A DNA stretch of 64,000 nucleotides from Polycladidibacter stylochi (GCF_001562055.1 NZ_LLWE01000005.1:1-64000), one strand, 5' to 3'; counted from the stretch's first letter, positions 1 through 9,517 are shown. The notes: a model not told the origin generated them from the letters alone. Program-made: numbers and translations.

Positions 1-96
1 AACGATGTTGGACAAGCTCTGGATCCTTTTGGTGAAGAATCCAGCACTCAAACAGATTTAGTCACTCTCAGCAAATGTGTCGTGTACTGTGCATAA
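1..96 (+). CDS. C-terminal end of an unidentified protein (partial)
   Basis: An open frame runs from the window edge to a TAA and encodes the last 31 residues of a protein, ending in ...SKCVVYCA. The 5' part lies outside the window. I recognise no family. The two cysteines close to the C-terminus are the only visible feature. A good hairpin terminator follows six bases after the stop, which supports a real gene end here rather than chance. Confidence 0.45.
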   Translation, partial: NDVGQALDPFGEESSTQTDLVTLSKCVVYCA

Positions 97-101
97 AAAG
101 T

Positions 102-128
102 AAAGGGCAGATTTGTTGTCTGCCCTTT
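102..128 (+). terminator. Intrinsic terminator between convergent genes
   Basis: A perfect 10-bp stem (AAAGGGCAGA / TCTGCCCTTT) closes a 7-nt loop and is bordered by T-rich sequence on the right and A-rich sequence on the left. It sits between the partial plus-strand gene and the minus-strand response regulator, so it can act in both directions. Confidence 0.8.
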
Positions 129-180
129 TAAATACCAATACTGCCATTGGTGTTGCTGTATTTTAAAAGCCTATTCAAGC

Positions 181-846
181 CTAAGCAGGTACAGCCAAAG
201 AACTCCAATTGCCTGTTTCCATTTTGGCTGCCGCGATAACTGCTTGCGTTCTGCTCTCTACCCCCAATTTTTGTAGAATAGCTGAAACATGCGCTTTAAC
301 AGTTGCCTCGGAAACGGAAAGTTCGTAGGCAATTTGCTTGTTCAACAAGCCTTGCGAGAGCATCATAAGGACTCTGACTTGCTGTGGCGTTAGGCTGGCC
401 AAACGCTGCGCCATTTTGGTGCCTTCGTCCTCTATTGATAAATCAATATCAGGCGGTGTCCAAACATCTCCAGACAAGACATGAGTGATAGCATCAAATA
501 TAACATCAACACCAAGTGATTTTGGAATGAAACCTGAAGCTCCAAATTCGATTGCACTTCGAATTGTTGTTGTATCTTCTGTTCCAGATACAACCACCAC
601 AGGCACACCAATATATTGCGCTCGCAAATACATGAGACCGGAAAAACCCCGCATTCCCGGCATCGAAAGATCAAGAAGTATTAAATCAACGTCATCATTT
701 TTATCAAGTGCCTGCGTGACATCTTCAAGCGAAGCAGTCTCGATGATGGAAACGTTATCAAACATTTTTTCAATGGCTTGCCGCATTGCCCCCCGAAATA
801 AGGGGTGATCGTCGGCGATAATGAAACGGTGGGCCGCGCTTTGCAC
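181..846 (-). CDS. NarL/FixJ-family response regulator with LuxR helix-turn-helix
   Basis: A two-component output regulator of 221 residues. The receiver domain occupies about residues 7-122, with the acidic pair D12/D13, phosphoacceptor D59 in LILLDLSMPG and the conserved lysine K109 in FIPKS. A LuxR-type DNA-binding helix-turn-helix covers about 150-208 (LTPQQVRVL..., NKQIAYELSVSEATVKAHV). Translation starts at a GTG with an excellent upstream AAGGAGGAG six bases away; no ATG fits better. No histidine kinase gene is adjacent within the window, so the partner is either left of the window or elsewhere. Family assignment is secure; the regulated pathway cannot be read from the sequence. Confidence 0.9.
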   Translation of the reverse strand: MQSAAHRFIIADDHPLFRGAMRQAIEKMFDNVSIIETASLEDVTQALDKNDDVDLILLDLSMPGMRGFSGLMYLRAQYIGVPVVVVSGTEDTTTIRSAIEFGASGFIPKSLGVDVIFDAITHVLSGDVWTPPDIDLSIEDEGTKMAQRLASLTPQQVRVLMMLSQGLLNKQIAYELSVSEATVKAHVSAILQKLGVESRTQAVIAAAKMETGNWSSLAVPA

Positions 847-877
847 GCTATGCTCCTCCTTTGTTGAGCCGTGTTGA

Positions 878-889
878 GGCTTATAAGCC
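878..889. promoter_or_regulatory. Perfect 12-bp palindrome upstream of the response regulator
   Basis: GGCTTATAAGCC is fully self-complementary and lies about 30 bases upstream of the GTG start. It could be an autoregulatory operator or a small hairpin in the leader. No matching copy was noticed nearby, so the role is conjecture. Confidence 0.3.
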
Positions 890-1288
890 AGATATAATTA
901 CCAGCACCTCTTACATGGCAAGTTCACATCGCTGTTACGATGTTATCCTCCCCAGGATGTATAATGATTTGCTTACATCCCTTTCGTGTTAAACAATAGG
1001 CTGATGCAGCACTTTGACGCAAGAGCTTTGTTTTCGATAAAACCTTATTTTCTAACTTTTCTCCAAAGACTTACACAATTTCTTGCTAATTGCTGCGAAA
1101 ATTTTCAGTTTCCTCTAAGCATTCTCAATAATTGACAAATATCAAAAATTTAAATTCAACGGATTACTCAAAGACACCTAGGCATTCATTAATATTTTAC
1201 CGACAAATCACAGATTTATTACTAATAAACCTAAGACATAAAGTAAATTCAAATGATAATACGCAAATGCAATTTTGATTATCTTTGA
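890..1288. other. AT-rich intergenic region, no gene seen
   Basis: Nothing with a coding signature, tRNA fold or strong terminator was found. The stretch must contain the promoter of the response regulator at its left edge and the 3' end of the yjbQ-type transcript at its right edge. No clear hairpin terminator for the latter was seen. Confidence 0.5.
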
Positions 1289-1708
1289 TTAAGAGCCCAT
1301 TGCTACCAAAGAAATATTTCTTCTGTGAGCGGCGTGTCTGTGTTCTAGTAAATAAAGAGCCTGCCAAATACCAAGTGCCATTTTGCCTTTTACAATAGGG
1401 ATTTGTAGAGAAACATTCGTAAGTGATGTTTTAATGTGAGCCGGCATATCATCTGGCCCTTCTTGATCGTGGAGCCAAGTATTATTCTCTGGTGCCAATC
1501 TGTCTAAGGCATTTTTGAGATCCACCATAACATTGGGATCGGTATTTTCTTGAATGGTTAAAGAGCATGATGTGTGACTAACGAATACGGTCAGCAACCC
1601 GGTGGTCAAATCTTGCTTTTTTAGCCAGCGCTCCACTTCATCCGTTAAGTTATACGCGCCTTGTCCAGTGGTATTGAAAGAAAAGCTCCAATGGTATTGT
1701 CTTAGCAT
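1289..1708 (-). CDS. YjbQ family protein (secondary thiamine-phosphate synthase type, UPF0047)
   Basis: A 139-residue single-domain protein of full family length. Hallmarks are the SHTSCSLTIQENTDP segment (about 44-58), GPDDMPAHIK, and the C-terminal GIWQALYLLEHRH followed by RRNISL. Family members are trimers with a buried metal-like site; E. coli YjbQ has weak thiamine-phosphate synthase activity, but the physiological role is unsettled. The ATG is preceded by GAGGGG. The gene is monocistronic and divergent from the esterase gene. Confidence 0.9.
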   Translation of the reverse strand: MLRQYHWSFSFNTTGQGAYNLTDEVERWLKKQDLTTGLLTVFVSHTSCSLTIQENTDPNVMVDLKNALDRLAPENNTWLHDQEGPDDMPAHIKTSLTNVSLQIPIVKGKMALGIWQALYLLEHRHAAHRRNISLVAMGS

Positions 1709-1849
1709 TAGCCCCTCATTTTATTTATAGGTACTCTACGAAACAGTTGCCGACCTGCCAGTCCATCCACTCCAATTTAATATGTTAGGAGTAAATTCTC
1801 GTTTTGCTGCCAGTGTGCTAAACTCATGTATTGCCGGAGTACTGGAGTT

Positions 1850-2833
1850 ATGCCTTATTCGCATCAAATCATCGATATCGATAATGCGACTCGACTAGAA
1901 ACACTCGATTTCAACAGAAGTATTCGTTTGCAAATGCAAGCGCTACCAGACCAGTGGCAATTTGCGCCTAGTATATTGCGAGAAAGGCGGCTGGAAGGCA
2001 GCGGAGCCTTTCAAACTCCGCATTACGATAAGAATGCGAAAACACTTAGGATCTCTGGTAATACGCAGGATATGACACTTCGTTATATACAAAACAATAA
2101 CACGAATACTAACAATAGCGTACTTATATATATACATGGTGGAGGGTTTGTTTTTGGCGCTGCTGACCTGCAAGATGATCAACTTAACCGGCTGAGCGCC
2201 AATGCTGGTGTTGATGTCGTGAGCGTTGACTACAGGCTTGCACCAGAACACCCCTACCCTGCTGGTGCGGATGATTGCGAAGCTGCCGTTCTTTGGGTTT
2301 TACAGGAGGGGGCAAGTCAATTTGGCTGGAAACGCTTTGCGTTAAGCGGGGACAGTGCCGGTGCAAACCTGGCATTGGTAACAGCTCTCAGACTGCGCAA
2401 TGACAAGGCCCTATGCCCATTTGTTGCTTTGGTACTCAATTGTGGCTTTTTTGATCTTAACCTAACACCTTCAGCTCGTAATTGGGGCGATGACAAGCTG
2501 ATAACCTCCTCGCGAGATTTGCGAATGTATGCAAATCATTATTTAGCGTTGGGAGGCGACCCGTATTTACCAGATACTTCGCCGCTTTATGCCAGGCTAC
2601 ATGAATTGCCGCCAACGCTTTTAACTGTGGGAACCGAGGACCCCTTGTTTGATGATAGCGTATTTTTAGCAAGCAGGTTGAAGGCTGCTGGCTCTCCCGT
2701 TTCACTTAATATTTATCCCCATGGGTGCCATCATTTCCAAAGTTTTAATCTAAAGCTTGCAAAGCTTAGTCACCAGAGGATAGATACATTCTTAAGAAAC
2801 CAAATAAACTCGTCCCTCACCGGGCCGCAATAG
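1850..2833 (+). CDS. Alpha/beta hydrolase of the hormone-sensitive-lipase family (carboxylesterase)
   Basis: A 327-residue esterase. It shows the HSL oxyanion motif HGGG (residues 96-99), the nucleophile elbow GDSAG with Ser169, the acid Asp264 in GTEDPLFDD and the base His near 294 in HGCHHF. Such enzymes hydrolyse short-chain acyl esters in the cytoplasm. The frame stays open up to an ATG at 1826, but that codon lacks a ribosome-binding site; the ATG at 1850 has GGAG ten bases upstream and matches the usual family N-terminus. A hotdog thioesterase gene follows 42 bases after the stop and is probably co-transcribed. Confidence 0.88.
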   Translation: MPYSHQIIDIDNATRLETLDFNRSIRLQMQALPDQWQFAPSILRERRLEGSGAFQTPHYDKNAKTLRISGNTQDMTLRYIQNNNTNTNNSVLIYIHGGGFVFGAADLQDDQLNRLSANAGVDVVSVDYRLAPEHPYPAGADDCEAAVLWVLQEGASQFGWKRFALSGDSAGANLALVTALRLRNDKALCPFVALVLNCGFFDLNLTPSARNWGDDKLITSSRDLRMYANHYLALGGDPYLPDTSPLYARLHELPPTLLTVGTEDPLFDDSVFLASRLKAAGSPVSLNIYPHGCHHFQSFNLKLAKLSHQRIDTFLRNQINSSLTGPQ

Positions 2834-2875
2834 CGCTTTGCGCCCTGTTTGGCTTGGCTGCAAGAAGGTAGAAAA

Positions 2876-3745
2876 ATGGCACCGCTCGAGACACTCCTTT
2901 CGTTTGTAAACACTTGGGAATGTGATGAAAACGACCATCTCAATGTTCAGTACTACTTTGCTAAGTTTGATGAGGCAGATCGCCAGTTTCGGCAAATGAC
3001 TGGATTCTCCGAGACGCTTGTCGGCTCTCGCCGTGTGCGACATGTGCGCTATCATGCTGAGTTACGTGCGGCAACACTTGTTAAAGTACGCTCTTATGCT
3101 GCTTTTGATGGGCCTCATATGTTTAGCGTTGTCCATGAAATGATCGAGGGCTCCACCGGAGAAATTGCTGCAACTGCAATTGACGGTTATACGCCAAATC
3201 CAAGTAGAGCTAAAACGCTCCGCGAACGATTTGAGAAGTTTGAAGCCAACTTGAGCGAACAGGCAACGCCTCGCACTATTAGTGCAAGTCCGTTCAGTGG
3301 CAAACCAACAATGGAAGAATTGCTTGGTAATGGTGCTGTTGTCACCAGCCGTGCCAGCGTTTTACCACGTCATCTGGATAGTGAATACCGGGCAGAAGAT
3401 GCTTTCTACCTTTCCTGTATTAGCGATGCCTCTTCGCACGCCTGGGAACGCACCCCCATGACAATGGCCTGGCTCTATGAAAAAGATTATGGCCGTGTGG
3501 CGGTTGAGCAAAAGCTGACCACGCTGAGCCCATTAGCACTGGGTGATATGGTTGCAGTGGTGACCAGCTTTACTGGTGTTCAGGGGAATACTTTCAATCT
3601 GCGTCATCATATTTTCGAGACTAAAACCAATCGCTTAGTCGCTGTTTGTGACATGGTGGCACTGGCAATGGATCTGGAAAAACGTAGCATCGTGCCTTTG
3701 AGTGAAGAAACCAAGCAACAACTACATGCACTACAAAGCATGTAA
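2876..3745 (+). CDS. Acyl-CoA thioesterase-like protein, tandem hotdog domains
   Basis: A 289-residue protein with two hotdog-type halves. The first has the 4HBT active-site pattern WECDENDHLNVQYYF near residue 15-30. The second half (about 150-285) is more divergent. Known relatives hydrolyse acyl-CoA esters; one group acts on betainyl- and carnitine-derived CoA thioesters, but nothing here fixes the substrate. The ATG chosen is preceded by AAGG at seven bases; the frame is open 27 bases further upstream without a ribosome site. It sits just behind the esterase gene, suggesting a small two-gene unit. Confidence 0.75.
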   Translation: MAPLETLLSFVNTWECDENDHLNVQYYFAKFDEADRQFRQMTGFSETLVGSRRVRHVRYHAELRAATLVKVRSYAAFDGPHMFSVVHEMIEGSTGEIAATAIDGYTPNPSRAKTLRERFEKFEANLSEQATPRTISASPFSGKPTMEELLGNGAVVTSRASVLPRHLDSEYRAEDAFYLSCISDASSHAWERTPMTMAWLYEKDYGRVAVEQKLTTLSPLALGDMVAVVTSFTGVQGNTFNLRHHIFETKTNRLVAVCDMVALAMDLEKRSIVPLSEETKQQLHALQSM

Positions 3746-3770
3746 TTGTTGAATAGATGATTGAACATTT

Positions 3771-3802
3771 GAGGCCGCCCCAGATTATCAAGGGGCGGCC
3801 TC
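3771..3802 (+). terminator. Strong GC hairpin after the thioesterase gene
   Basis: An 11-bp perfect stem (GAGGCCGCCCC / GGGGCGGCCTC) with a 10-nt loop. There is no proper T-run on either side, so it may block exonucleases or pause polymerase rather than be a textbook terminator. It lies between convergent genes. Confidence 0.6.
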
Positions 3803-3885
3803 ATATTAATTGGTTTAAACTTAGGTAAATATCGTTAAGTAGCTTAACTTGAGTTGGGACTATCTATGCAGCCCAATAGTGCGGC

Positions 3886-4161
3886 CTAGTCTTTCTTCTT
3901 CATTTCTGTAAAGCGCATAATCAACCAAATTGGTATAACGACCAACGCCCCTGCCAACAGGTATTCACCAGCCCATCTGATTGCATCAAAGCCTAAATTA
4001 TAAATCCGTTGCACAAATTCAACTGCATTTTCTAAAAGATCAAAAGGCGTTAAATCAAGACTGCTGAGTATTATGCCAACCACAAACGAAAGCAAAAGCA
4101 AGCGAACGATAGCGCTTACCGGGCTTTCTCCTAAAAAACGGCGTAACCTATTATTGTCCAT
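3886..4161 (-). CDS. Small inner-membrane protein, DUF6460-like
   Basis: 91 residues with two predicted membrane helices, about 18-36 (AIVRLLLLSFVVGIILSSL) and 68-85 (LLAGALVVIPIWLIMRF), separated by an amphipathic segment, and a basic MKKKD tail. It resembles the DUF6460 family of Hyphomicrobiales, which has no known function. The ATG is preceded by GAGGA. It appears to be transcribed alone. Family match is from memory of the pattern. Confidence 0.7.
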   Translation of the reverse strand: MDNNRLRRFLGESPVSAIVRLLLLSFVVGIILSSLDLTPFDLLENAVEFVQRIYNLGFDAIRWAGEYLLAGALVVIPIWLIMRFTEMKKKD

Positions 4162-4364
4162 AGTAAATCCTCAAAGTATCCAGACTACTTCATATATAAG
4201 CGCTGTAGCACTTGTTTGAAGTGCCGCAAGCTGTTTTTACTTTTTCTTTTAATAATACTGTTCGTGCTCACCCATAAAAAATAATTGGTAATTTTGTAAG
4301 GATTACGACGCAAGGCGCAAGGTTTAGCTTTATCTCTTAGAGTTTCTAACGGGCGGATGAAACC

Positions 4365-5336
4365 ATGCGGCTTCTCGTTTATGTTTTAAGTTTTTTAGTT
4401 GTTACAGTTTTCGGATACATGGCAGCTTCTTATTTTCTGCCGCAACGAGTAAGCAACCTGTTGCTCACCGGCTTATACTGGGCTTCTGGTGTCGAAAAAA
4501 AACAACTACAAACAGCTATTGGTCCGATTAATTATTTGGAAGGGGGCAGCGTAAAAAACTCTGGTGAAACAATTGTATTTGTTCATGGTCTTTTTGCACG
4601 CAAAGAAACCTGGTTGCACATGGCTTCTGCGTTTTCCAGCAAGTACCACATTGTTTTGATTGATCTACCGGGCTTTGGTGATAATCCGCTCTTGCCGGAT
4701 ACAGAATATACCTACCAAAATCAGCTTAAAAATCTCACAGTCGTGCTGGATCGCTTGAATGTGGAGCAGGCTCATATTGCTGCCAGTTCCATGGGAGGGC
4801 AGCTAGCTGGTATGCTGGCCGTTCAACAGCCGGCGCGCGTCCTCTCGCTTGCATTTATTGGCAGTCCGGCTGGTGTGCCGACACCCCAACCCAGTGACGC
4901 CGAAAACTACCTGAAACAAACAGGAAACTGGCCAATTCTTGCTGGCAATCAGGCGCAATATAAAGCTCGTAACGATTTCTTGCTTTATAAGGAGCCGTTT
5001 ACTCCCGCTGCAATAGAAAATACATGGATGGCACTGGAGCTCAACCGCGCCGATAACCACAAGCGTATTTTAGAGCTTGTTGCCAGCCAGTTCACCGAGG
5101 AAAAACCTCTACTTCAAATAGCAGGTGATATTAAACAGCCCGTACATATTCAGTGGTGCCAGCAAGACCGTATATTCCATCCCTCAGGGGCCAAGCTCTT
5201 AAACGACGCTCTTCCAAGAAGTCAGCTCATCATGCTGCAAGAATGCGGACACTTGCCAATGCTCGATAAAGCTGAGGATTCCGCTGCAAGCTATATGGGA
5301 TTTTTGGCAAATCTAAAAAACACAACTCATAAATAG
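4365..5336 (+). CDS. Membrane-anchored alpha/beta hydrolase
   Basis: 323 residues. An N-terminal hydrophobic helix (about 3-22) probably anchors the enzyme with the catalytic domain outside the cytoplasm. The hydrolase core has HG (74-75, FVHGLF), a nucleophile elbow SSMGG with Ser142 where most relatives have HSMGG, acid Asp268 in CQQDRI and base His296 in CGHLPM. It resembles monoglyceride-lipase-like hydrolases; the substrate is unknown. It is monocistronic and ends in a hairpin shared with the convergent panD. Confidence 0.85.
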   Translation: MRLLVYVLSFLVVTVFGYMAASYFLPQRVSNLLLTGLYWASGVEKKQLQTAIGPINYLEGGSVKNSGETIVFVHGLFARKETWLHMASAFSSKYHIVLIDLPGFGDNPLLPDTEYTYQNQLKNLTVVLDRLNVEQAHIAASSMGGQLAGMLAVQQPARVLSLAFIGSPAGVPTPQPSDAENYLKQTGNWPILAGNQAQYKARNDFLLYKEPFTPAAIENTWMALELNRADNHKRILELVASQFTEEKPLLQIAGDIKQPVHIQWCQQDRIFHPSGAKLLNDALPRSQLIMLQECGHLPMLDKAEDSAASYMGFLANLKNTTHK

Positions 5337-5366
5337 TGCCTGCGAGTAATTTTGCTTCGCAGGCAC
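5336..5366 (+). terminator. Hairpin between convergent hydrolase and panD genes
   Basis: A 10-bp perfect stem (GTGCCTGCGA / TCGCAGGCAC) that begins at the last base of the stop codon, with an 11-nt loop. T-runs are weak on both sides, so strength as a terminator is uncertain. Confidence 0.65.
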
Positions 5367-5399
5367 GATTGATTTACACTCGCAAAACAGCATCACTTA

Positions 5400-5828
5400 T
5401 TAAGCTGGTTGAGTGTGGGCTTTCTGTTCTATTTTGAAGTCGTACGTTCCTTCCGCGTTCATATCGACAACGTATGTCAAACGTTCTGCTACGTTGTTTT
5501 GCGCATCAAAGGTGAGAATGTGAGAGCGTGTACCATCAAGCTGGTTGGGATCAATATAGTTTGAAGAGCAAATAATAATCTGGTCGCCGGGCTGGCAGGT
5601 TCGCGCAGCAGCACCATTCAAAACGCAGCATTTACTGCCAGCTTCCCCAAAAATAACGTAGGTTGAAATACGTGCGCCGGAATTTTTGTTCCAAATATCA
5701 ACAAACTCAAGCGGTAAAATGCCAACCAGTGCACAATGTTCTGGGTCCAGCGTAATGGAACCATGATAATTCAGGTTCGCATCCGTCACAGTAATGCCAT
5801 GCAGCTTTGCATCGACTATTTTCTTCAA
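5400..5828 (-). CDS. panD: Aspartate 1-decarboxylase
   Basis: PanD makes beta-alanine from L-aspartate for pantothenate and CoA synthesis. The precursor self-cleaves at Gly23-Ser24 (HGSIT) to create the pyruvoyl group. Other conserved residues are Lys8, Arg53 and Tyr57 ([10 protein letters not shown]). The protein is 142 residues, somewhat longer than the E. coli enzyme because of a C-terminal extension (about 118-142) common in alphaproteobacteria. The only start that fits the family N-terminus ([10 protein letters not shown]) is a TTG preceded by GGAG at seven bases; the nearby ATG is in another frame. No other pan gene is adjacent. Confidence 0.93.
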   Translation of the reverse strand: MKKIVDAKLHGITVTDANLNYHGSITLDPEHCALVGILPLEFVDIWNKNSGARISTYVIFGEAGSKCCVLNGAAARTCQPGDQIIICSSNYIDPNQLDGTRSHILTFDAQNNVAERLTYVVDMNAEGTYDFKIEQKAHTQPA

Positions 5829-5942
5829 CTTTTATCTCCATAATCCCGAATATAGGTACTGGTACGAATGAACTACTTAAAACTAACGGAAAGCTCAAGG
5901 AAAAGCTGAGCTGTAACGGCTACTAATTCGTATGAATAAAAC

Positions 5943-5971
5943 AAAAAACCACGGAACCTCAGTCCCGTGGT
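5943..5971 (-). terminator. Intrinsic terminator of the fadJ transcript
   Basis: Read on the minus strand, a 7-bp stem ACCACGG / CCGTGGT is followed by a run of T. It lies 31 bases beyond the fadJ stop codon. Confidence 0.85.
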
Positions 5972-6001
5972 CTGCTGTTGATGATTGTAATTCGCGGTGC
6001 G

Positions 6002-8212
6002 TTAAGCGGCTGCTTCTGCCACTCGTTTTACCGGCGGAAAGCGATCGTAAAACCGCTCATTCTTCTGCGCCATCTCCATCAGCAGCTTACACGGCTTGAA
6101 CCGTTCACCATGCGCTGCCTCAAACTGTTGACACAGCGCAAGGAAAGCCTTGGTGCCCATACCATCAATGTAGGAAAGCGTACCGCCGGTGTAAGGGGCA
6201 AAGCCAAATCCGAGGATCGAGCCCACATCCGCTTCACGCACATCGGTTAGGCAGTTTTCTTCAAACACCCGCACGGTCTCCAGTGCCTGCATTACCAATA
6301 GTCGCTGCTTTAAGGTCTCAATGTCAAAAGTATCCGCAGCCTTTGGCGTGCCGGTAACCTCCGGAATTCCCGGCCACAAAGACTTTTCACGGCCCTTGTA
6401 ATCATAGAAGCCCTTGGTGTTCTTGCGGCCAAAGCGTTCGCGGTTCAGTACCATTTCGTCAAGGATATCATCCAGCGCACTGCGTTCATAGGCATCGCCC
6501 ATATCCTTGCGCGTAGCCGCGGTAATTTTGTAGGCCAAGTCCAGCGCCACTTCATCGGCAAGTGATAATGGCCCCACAGGCATGCCCGCCATTTTGCCGG
6601 CATTCTCCACCATGGCAGCTGGTACGCCGTCGCCCAGCATCAAGATGCCCTCTCGTACATAGGTCATAACCACGCGTGAAGTATAAAAACCGCGGCTGTC
6701 ATTGACCACAATCGGCGTTTTCTTCACCTTCTTGATATAGTCCAATGCCACGGCCAGTGCTTTATCGCCGGTTTTCTCCCCCATAATCACTTCTACCAGC
6801 ATCATTTTATCAACCGGAGAGAAGAAATGGATACCAATGAAGTTATCCGGCTGCTTGGAGGCCTTTGCAAGCGAGGTAATCGGCAGGCTGGAAGTGTTCG
6901 AGGCATAAATCGCGCCCGTCTTCATATGTGCCTCCGCTTGCTCGGTTACCTGACGCTTGATATCGCGGTCTTCAAACACCGCCTCGATCACCAAATCGCA
7001 TTCACTAAGCGCGGCATAATCAGTGGTGGGCGCAATCAAGGAGAGCAAATTGTCTTTGGCCTCTATTGTGCTTTTGCCGCGCTTGATCGCCTTATCCATC
7101 AGAGTTTCGGAATGTGCTTTGCCCTTGTCGGCGGCCTCTTGCTCGCGGTCCAAAAGCACCACCTCAAGCCCCGCCTTGGCCGAAACAAACGCGATGCCCG
7201 CGCCCATAAAACCGGCCCCGAGAATGCCGATTTTCTTCAAGGAGCTTTCCGGAATTGCCGCTGGGCGGCGCGCGCCCTTGTTCAGCTCCTGCATGGAGAC
7301 AAACAGCGAGCGGATCATCGCCGCCGCTTCCTTGCTCATCAGCACATTGGCAAAGTAACGGCTCTCCACTTGCAGGGCCAAATCCATTGGCAGTTGCAAA
7401 CCCTCAACAACTGCATGTAACAGGCCGCGTGCGCCAGGGTAGTTGTCTTGTGTCTCGCGCCGGTAAATGGCGTTGGCCGCGGGCCAGAACTGGAAGCCAG
7501 AGGGCGAATACACCTTGCCAGTGGGGATTTTGAAACCCTTCTTGTCCCATGGCTTCACCGCATCCACACCTTCTGCCAGCAATGCTTTACCTGCAGCAAT
7601 AAGACCGTCTTTTGTGTGCACACCATCAATCAAGTTCATGCGCTGGGCTTTTTTGGCATCCAGTGTCTGCCCTTGCAGCAGGAACGTCATACCTGCTTGC
7701 AAATCGCCCACCATGCGCATCACCCGCTGGGTGCCGCCTCCCCCGGGAAGAATGCCCACCTTGACCTCAGGTAGGCCCAATTTCAAATCATCCGTGGCAA
7801 TGCGAGCATGGCAAGATAATGATAATTCAGTACCGCCGCCCATACAAACACCGTTAATCGCGGCCACAAACGGTTTTCCGCAGGTCTCCAGACGGCGGAA
7901 TACTTGGCTCAGATAGCGCGAGCGCTCAAACAGCTCTTGCGTTGCCGCCTCATTGTCTTGCGCCTGTTTGGCATGAAAATCGGCTAAAAGCCTTTCCAGC
8001 ATGGTCAGGTCCGCGCCACCGGAAAAGCCGGATTTACCGGAGACCAGCACCACGCCCTTAATGGCCTCATTGGCAGTAACGTTAGCCACTACCTTGTCCA
8101 GTTCCGCCATCACCTCCATGGTGAAAACATTCATCGAGCGCTTGGGGCTGTCCCAAGTCAGTGTTGCAAAGCCATCGGCATCGGTTGCAAGCGAGAAGTG
8201 TGTGTATGTCAT
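6002..8212 (-). CDS. fadJ: Fatty-acid oxidation complex alpha subunit: enoyl-CoA hydratase / 3-hydroxyacyl-CoA dehydrogenase
   Basis: A 736-residue bifunctional beta-oxidation enzyme. Residues about 1-200 are an enoyl-CoA hydratase with both catalytic glutamates (E129 in GGTEL, E149 in GLPEV) and the SGGADL oxyanion loop. A Rossmann NAD site follows at about 332-337 (GAGFMG), with IHFFSPVDKM in the dehydrogenase part and two C-terminal 3HCDH domains. The frame is open further upstream, but the ATG at 8212 has AAGGAG and lies 16 bases after the thiolase stop, so it is the likely start. It works with the thiolase as the cytoplasmic trifunctional complex. Confidence 0.95.
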   Translation of the reverse strand: MTYTHFSLATDADGFATLTWDSPKRSMNVFTMEVMAELDKVVANVTANEAIKGVVLVSGKSGFSGGADLTMLERLLADFHAKQAQDNEAATQELFERSRYLSQVFRRLETCGKPFVAAINGVCMGGGTELSLSCHARIATDDLKLGLPEVKVGILPGGGGTQRVMRMVGDLQAGMTFLLQGQTLDAKKAQRMNLIDGVHTKDGLIAAGKALLAEGVDAVKPWDKKGFKIPTGKVYSPSGFQFWPAANAIYRRETQDNYPGARGLLHAVVEGLQLPMDLALQVESRYFANVLMSKEAAAMIRSLFVSMQELNKGARRPAAIPESSLKKIGILGAGFMGAGIAFVSAKAGLEVVLLDREQEAADKGKAHSETLMDKAIKRGKSTIEAKDNLLSLIAPTTDYAALSECDLVIEAVFEDRDIKRQVTEQAEAHMKTGAIYASNTSSLPITSLAKASKQPDNFIGIHFFSPVDKMMLVEVIMGEKTGDKALAVALDYIKKVKKTPIVVNDSRGFYTSRVVMTYVREGILMLGDGVPAAMVENAGKMAGMPVGPLSLADEVALDLAYKITAATRKDMGDAYERSALDDILDEMVLNRERFGRKNTKGFYDYKGREKSLWPGIPEVTGTPKAADTFDIETLKQRLLVMQALETVRVFEENCLTDVREADVGSILGFGFAPYTGGTLSYIDGMGTKAFLALCQQFEAAHGERFKPCKLLMEMAQKNERFYDRFPPVKRVAEAAA

Positions 8213-8228
8213 TGCTGTGCTCCTTGCC

Positions 8229-9437
8229 TTAAACGCGCTCGATAATGGTGGCTGTGCCCATGCCAGCACCAATACACAAGGTCACCAGTGCGGTGGATTT
8301 ATCCTGCCGCTCCAGCTCGTCCAGAACAGTCCCAAGGATCATAGCCCCCGTAGCTCCCAGCGGATGGCCCATGGCAATTGCCCCGCCGTTCACATTCACC
8401 GTGGCAGGGTCCAGCTCGAGCGCCTGCATGTAGCGCAGCACCACAGCGGAAAACGCCTCGTTAATTTCAATCAGATCAATATCGCCAAGGCTCATGCCGC
8501 TTTTGGCCAACAGCTTGTGGGTCACATCCACCGGCCCGGTCAGCATCAAGGCAGGATCAGAGCCAATATTGGCAAAGGCCTTGATGCGCGCCCGCGGCTT
8601 GAGCCCCGCCGCCGTCCCTGCGCTTTCATTGCCAATCAGCACGGCCGCTGCACCATCTACAATACCCGAGGAATTTCCCGCATGGTGCACATGGCAAACC
8701 TTTTCCAGCTCGGGGTGTGCGGCAATCCCCACCGCATCAAAACCACCCATCTGCCCCATCATCTCGAAGGAGGGGTTCAGCCCGGCCAATGATTGCATGT
8801 CGGTTTCAGGGCGCATGTGCTCGTCGCGTTCAAGTATGCGCAGCCCGTTCATATCCTTCACAGGTATAACGGAGCGGCCAAACCGCCCGTCTTTCCATGC
8901 CGCATCGGCCCGCTGCTGGCTCTGTATCGCATAGGCATCCACATCATCGCGGCTAAAGCCGTATTTGCTGGCAATCAGATCAGCCGAAACGCCTTGCGGC
9001 ATAAAATAGGAAGGCACCGCCACTTGCGGCTCAATCGGCCATGCACCGCCAGAAGCACCAATGCCAACGCGGCTCATGCTCTCCACTCCGCCAGCAATCA
9101 CCAGATCGTGTTGTCCGGCCATTACCTGCGCCGCACCGGTGTTCACCGCATCAAGGCCGGAGGCGCAAAAGCGGTTGATCTGCATGCCCGGTACCGAGGT
9201 GGCATAACCGGCTGCAAAAGTCGCCGCACGGGCGATATTGCCGCCCGCTTCGCCCACAGGGTCCACACAGCCCAGCACCACATCGTCCACAAGACCGGTA
9301 TCCAGCCCGTTGCGATCACGCACCGCTTCCAGCGCAACAGCTGCAAGGCGCACGCTAGGCACCTCGTGCAGGGAACCGTCTTTTTTGCCACGCCCGCGCG
9401 GGGTGCGCACATGGTCGTAAATAAAGGCATCAGCCAT
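8229..9437 (-). CDS. Acetyl-CoA C-acyltransferase (thiolase, beta-oxidation beta subunit)
   Basis: 402 residues, full length for the family. It has the three thiolase active-site blocks: nucleophile Cys91 ([11 protein letters not shown]), His358 ([11 protein letters not shown]) and Cys388 (LCIGAGMG). It cleaves 3-ketoacyl-CoA to acetyl-CoA and a shortened acyl-CoA. The ATG is preceded by GGAGGAA. It is immediately upstream of fadJ in the same direction. It could be named fadA or fadI; the sequence alone does not decide between long-chain and short-chain preference. Confidence 0.95.
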   Translation of the reverse strand: MADAFIYDHVRTPRGRGKKDGSLHEVPSVRLAAVALEAVRDRNGLDTGLVDDVVLGCVDPVGEAGGNIARAATFAAGYATSVPGMQINRFCASGLDAVNTGAAQVMAGQHDLVIAGGVESMSRVGIGASGGAWPIEPQVAVPSYFMPQGVSADLIASKYGFSRDDVDAYAIQSQQRADAAWKDGRFGRSVIPVKDMNGLRILERDEHMRPETDMQSLAGLNPSFEMMGQMGGFDAVGIAAHPELEKVCHVHHAGNSSGIVDGAAAVLIGNESAGTAAGLKPRARIKAFANIGSDPALMLTGPVDVTHKLLAKSGMSLGDIDLIEINEAFSAVVLRYMQALELDPATVNVNGGAIAMGHPLGATGAMILGTVLDELERQDKSTALVTLCIGAGMGTATIIERV

Positions 9438-9483
9438 CTATTCCTCCAATGATTAGCCAGCATCACTAATATATGAGTATATG

Positions 9484-9512
9484 ATACCAAGGCCAATCGG
9501 CTATTACGTCAA
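9484..9512 (-). promoter_or_regulatory. Candidate promoter for thiolase-fadJ
   Basis: On the minus strand TTGACG and TGGTAT are separated by 17 bases. The -10 is poor, so this is only a candidate. It would allow thiolase-fadJ to be expressed apart from the acyl-CoA dehydrogenase. Confidence 0.35.
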
Positions 9513-9517
9513 TTATT

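Noticed and set aside
6827-9452. Several long open frames on the plus strand opposite fadJ and the thiolase
   Set aside because: They are antisense shadows of two clearly coding genes, lack ribosome sites and show no family pattern.
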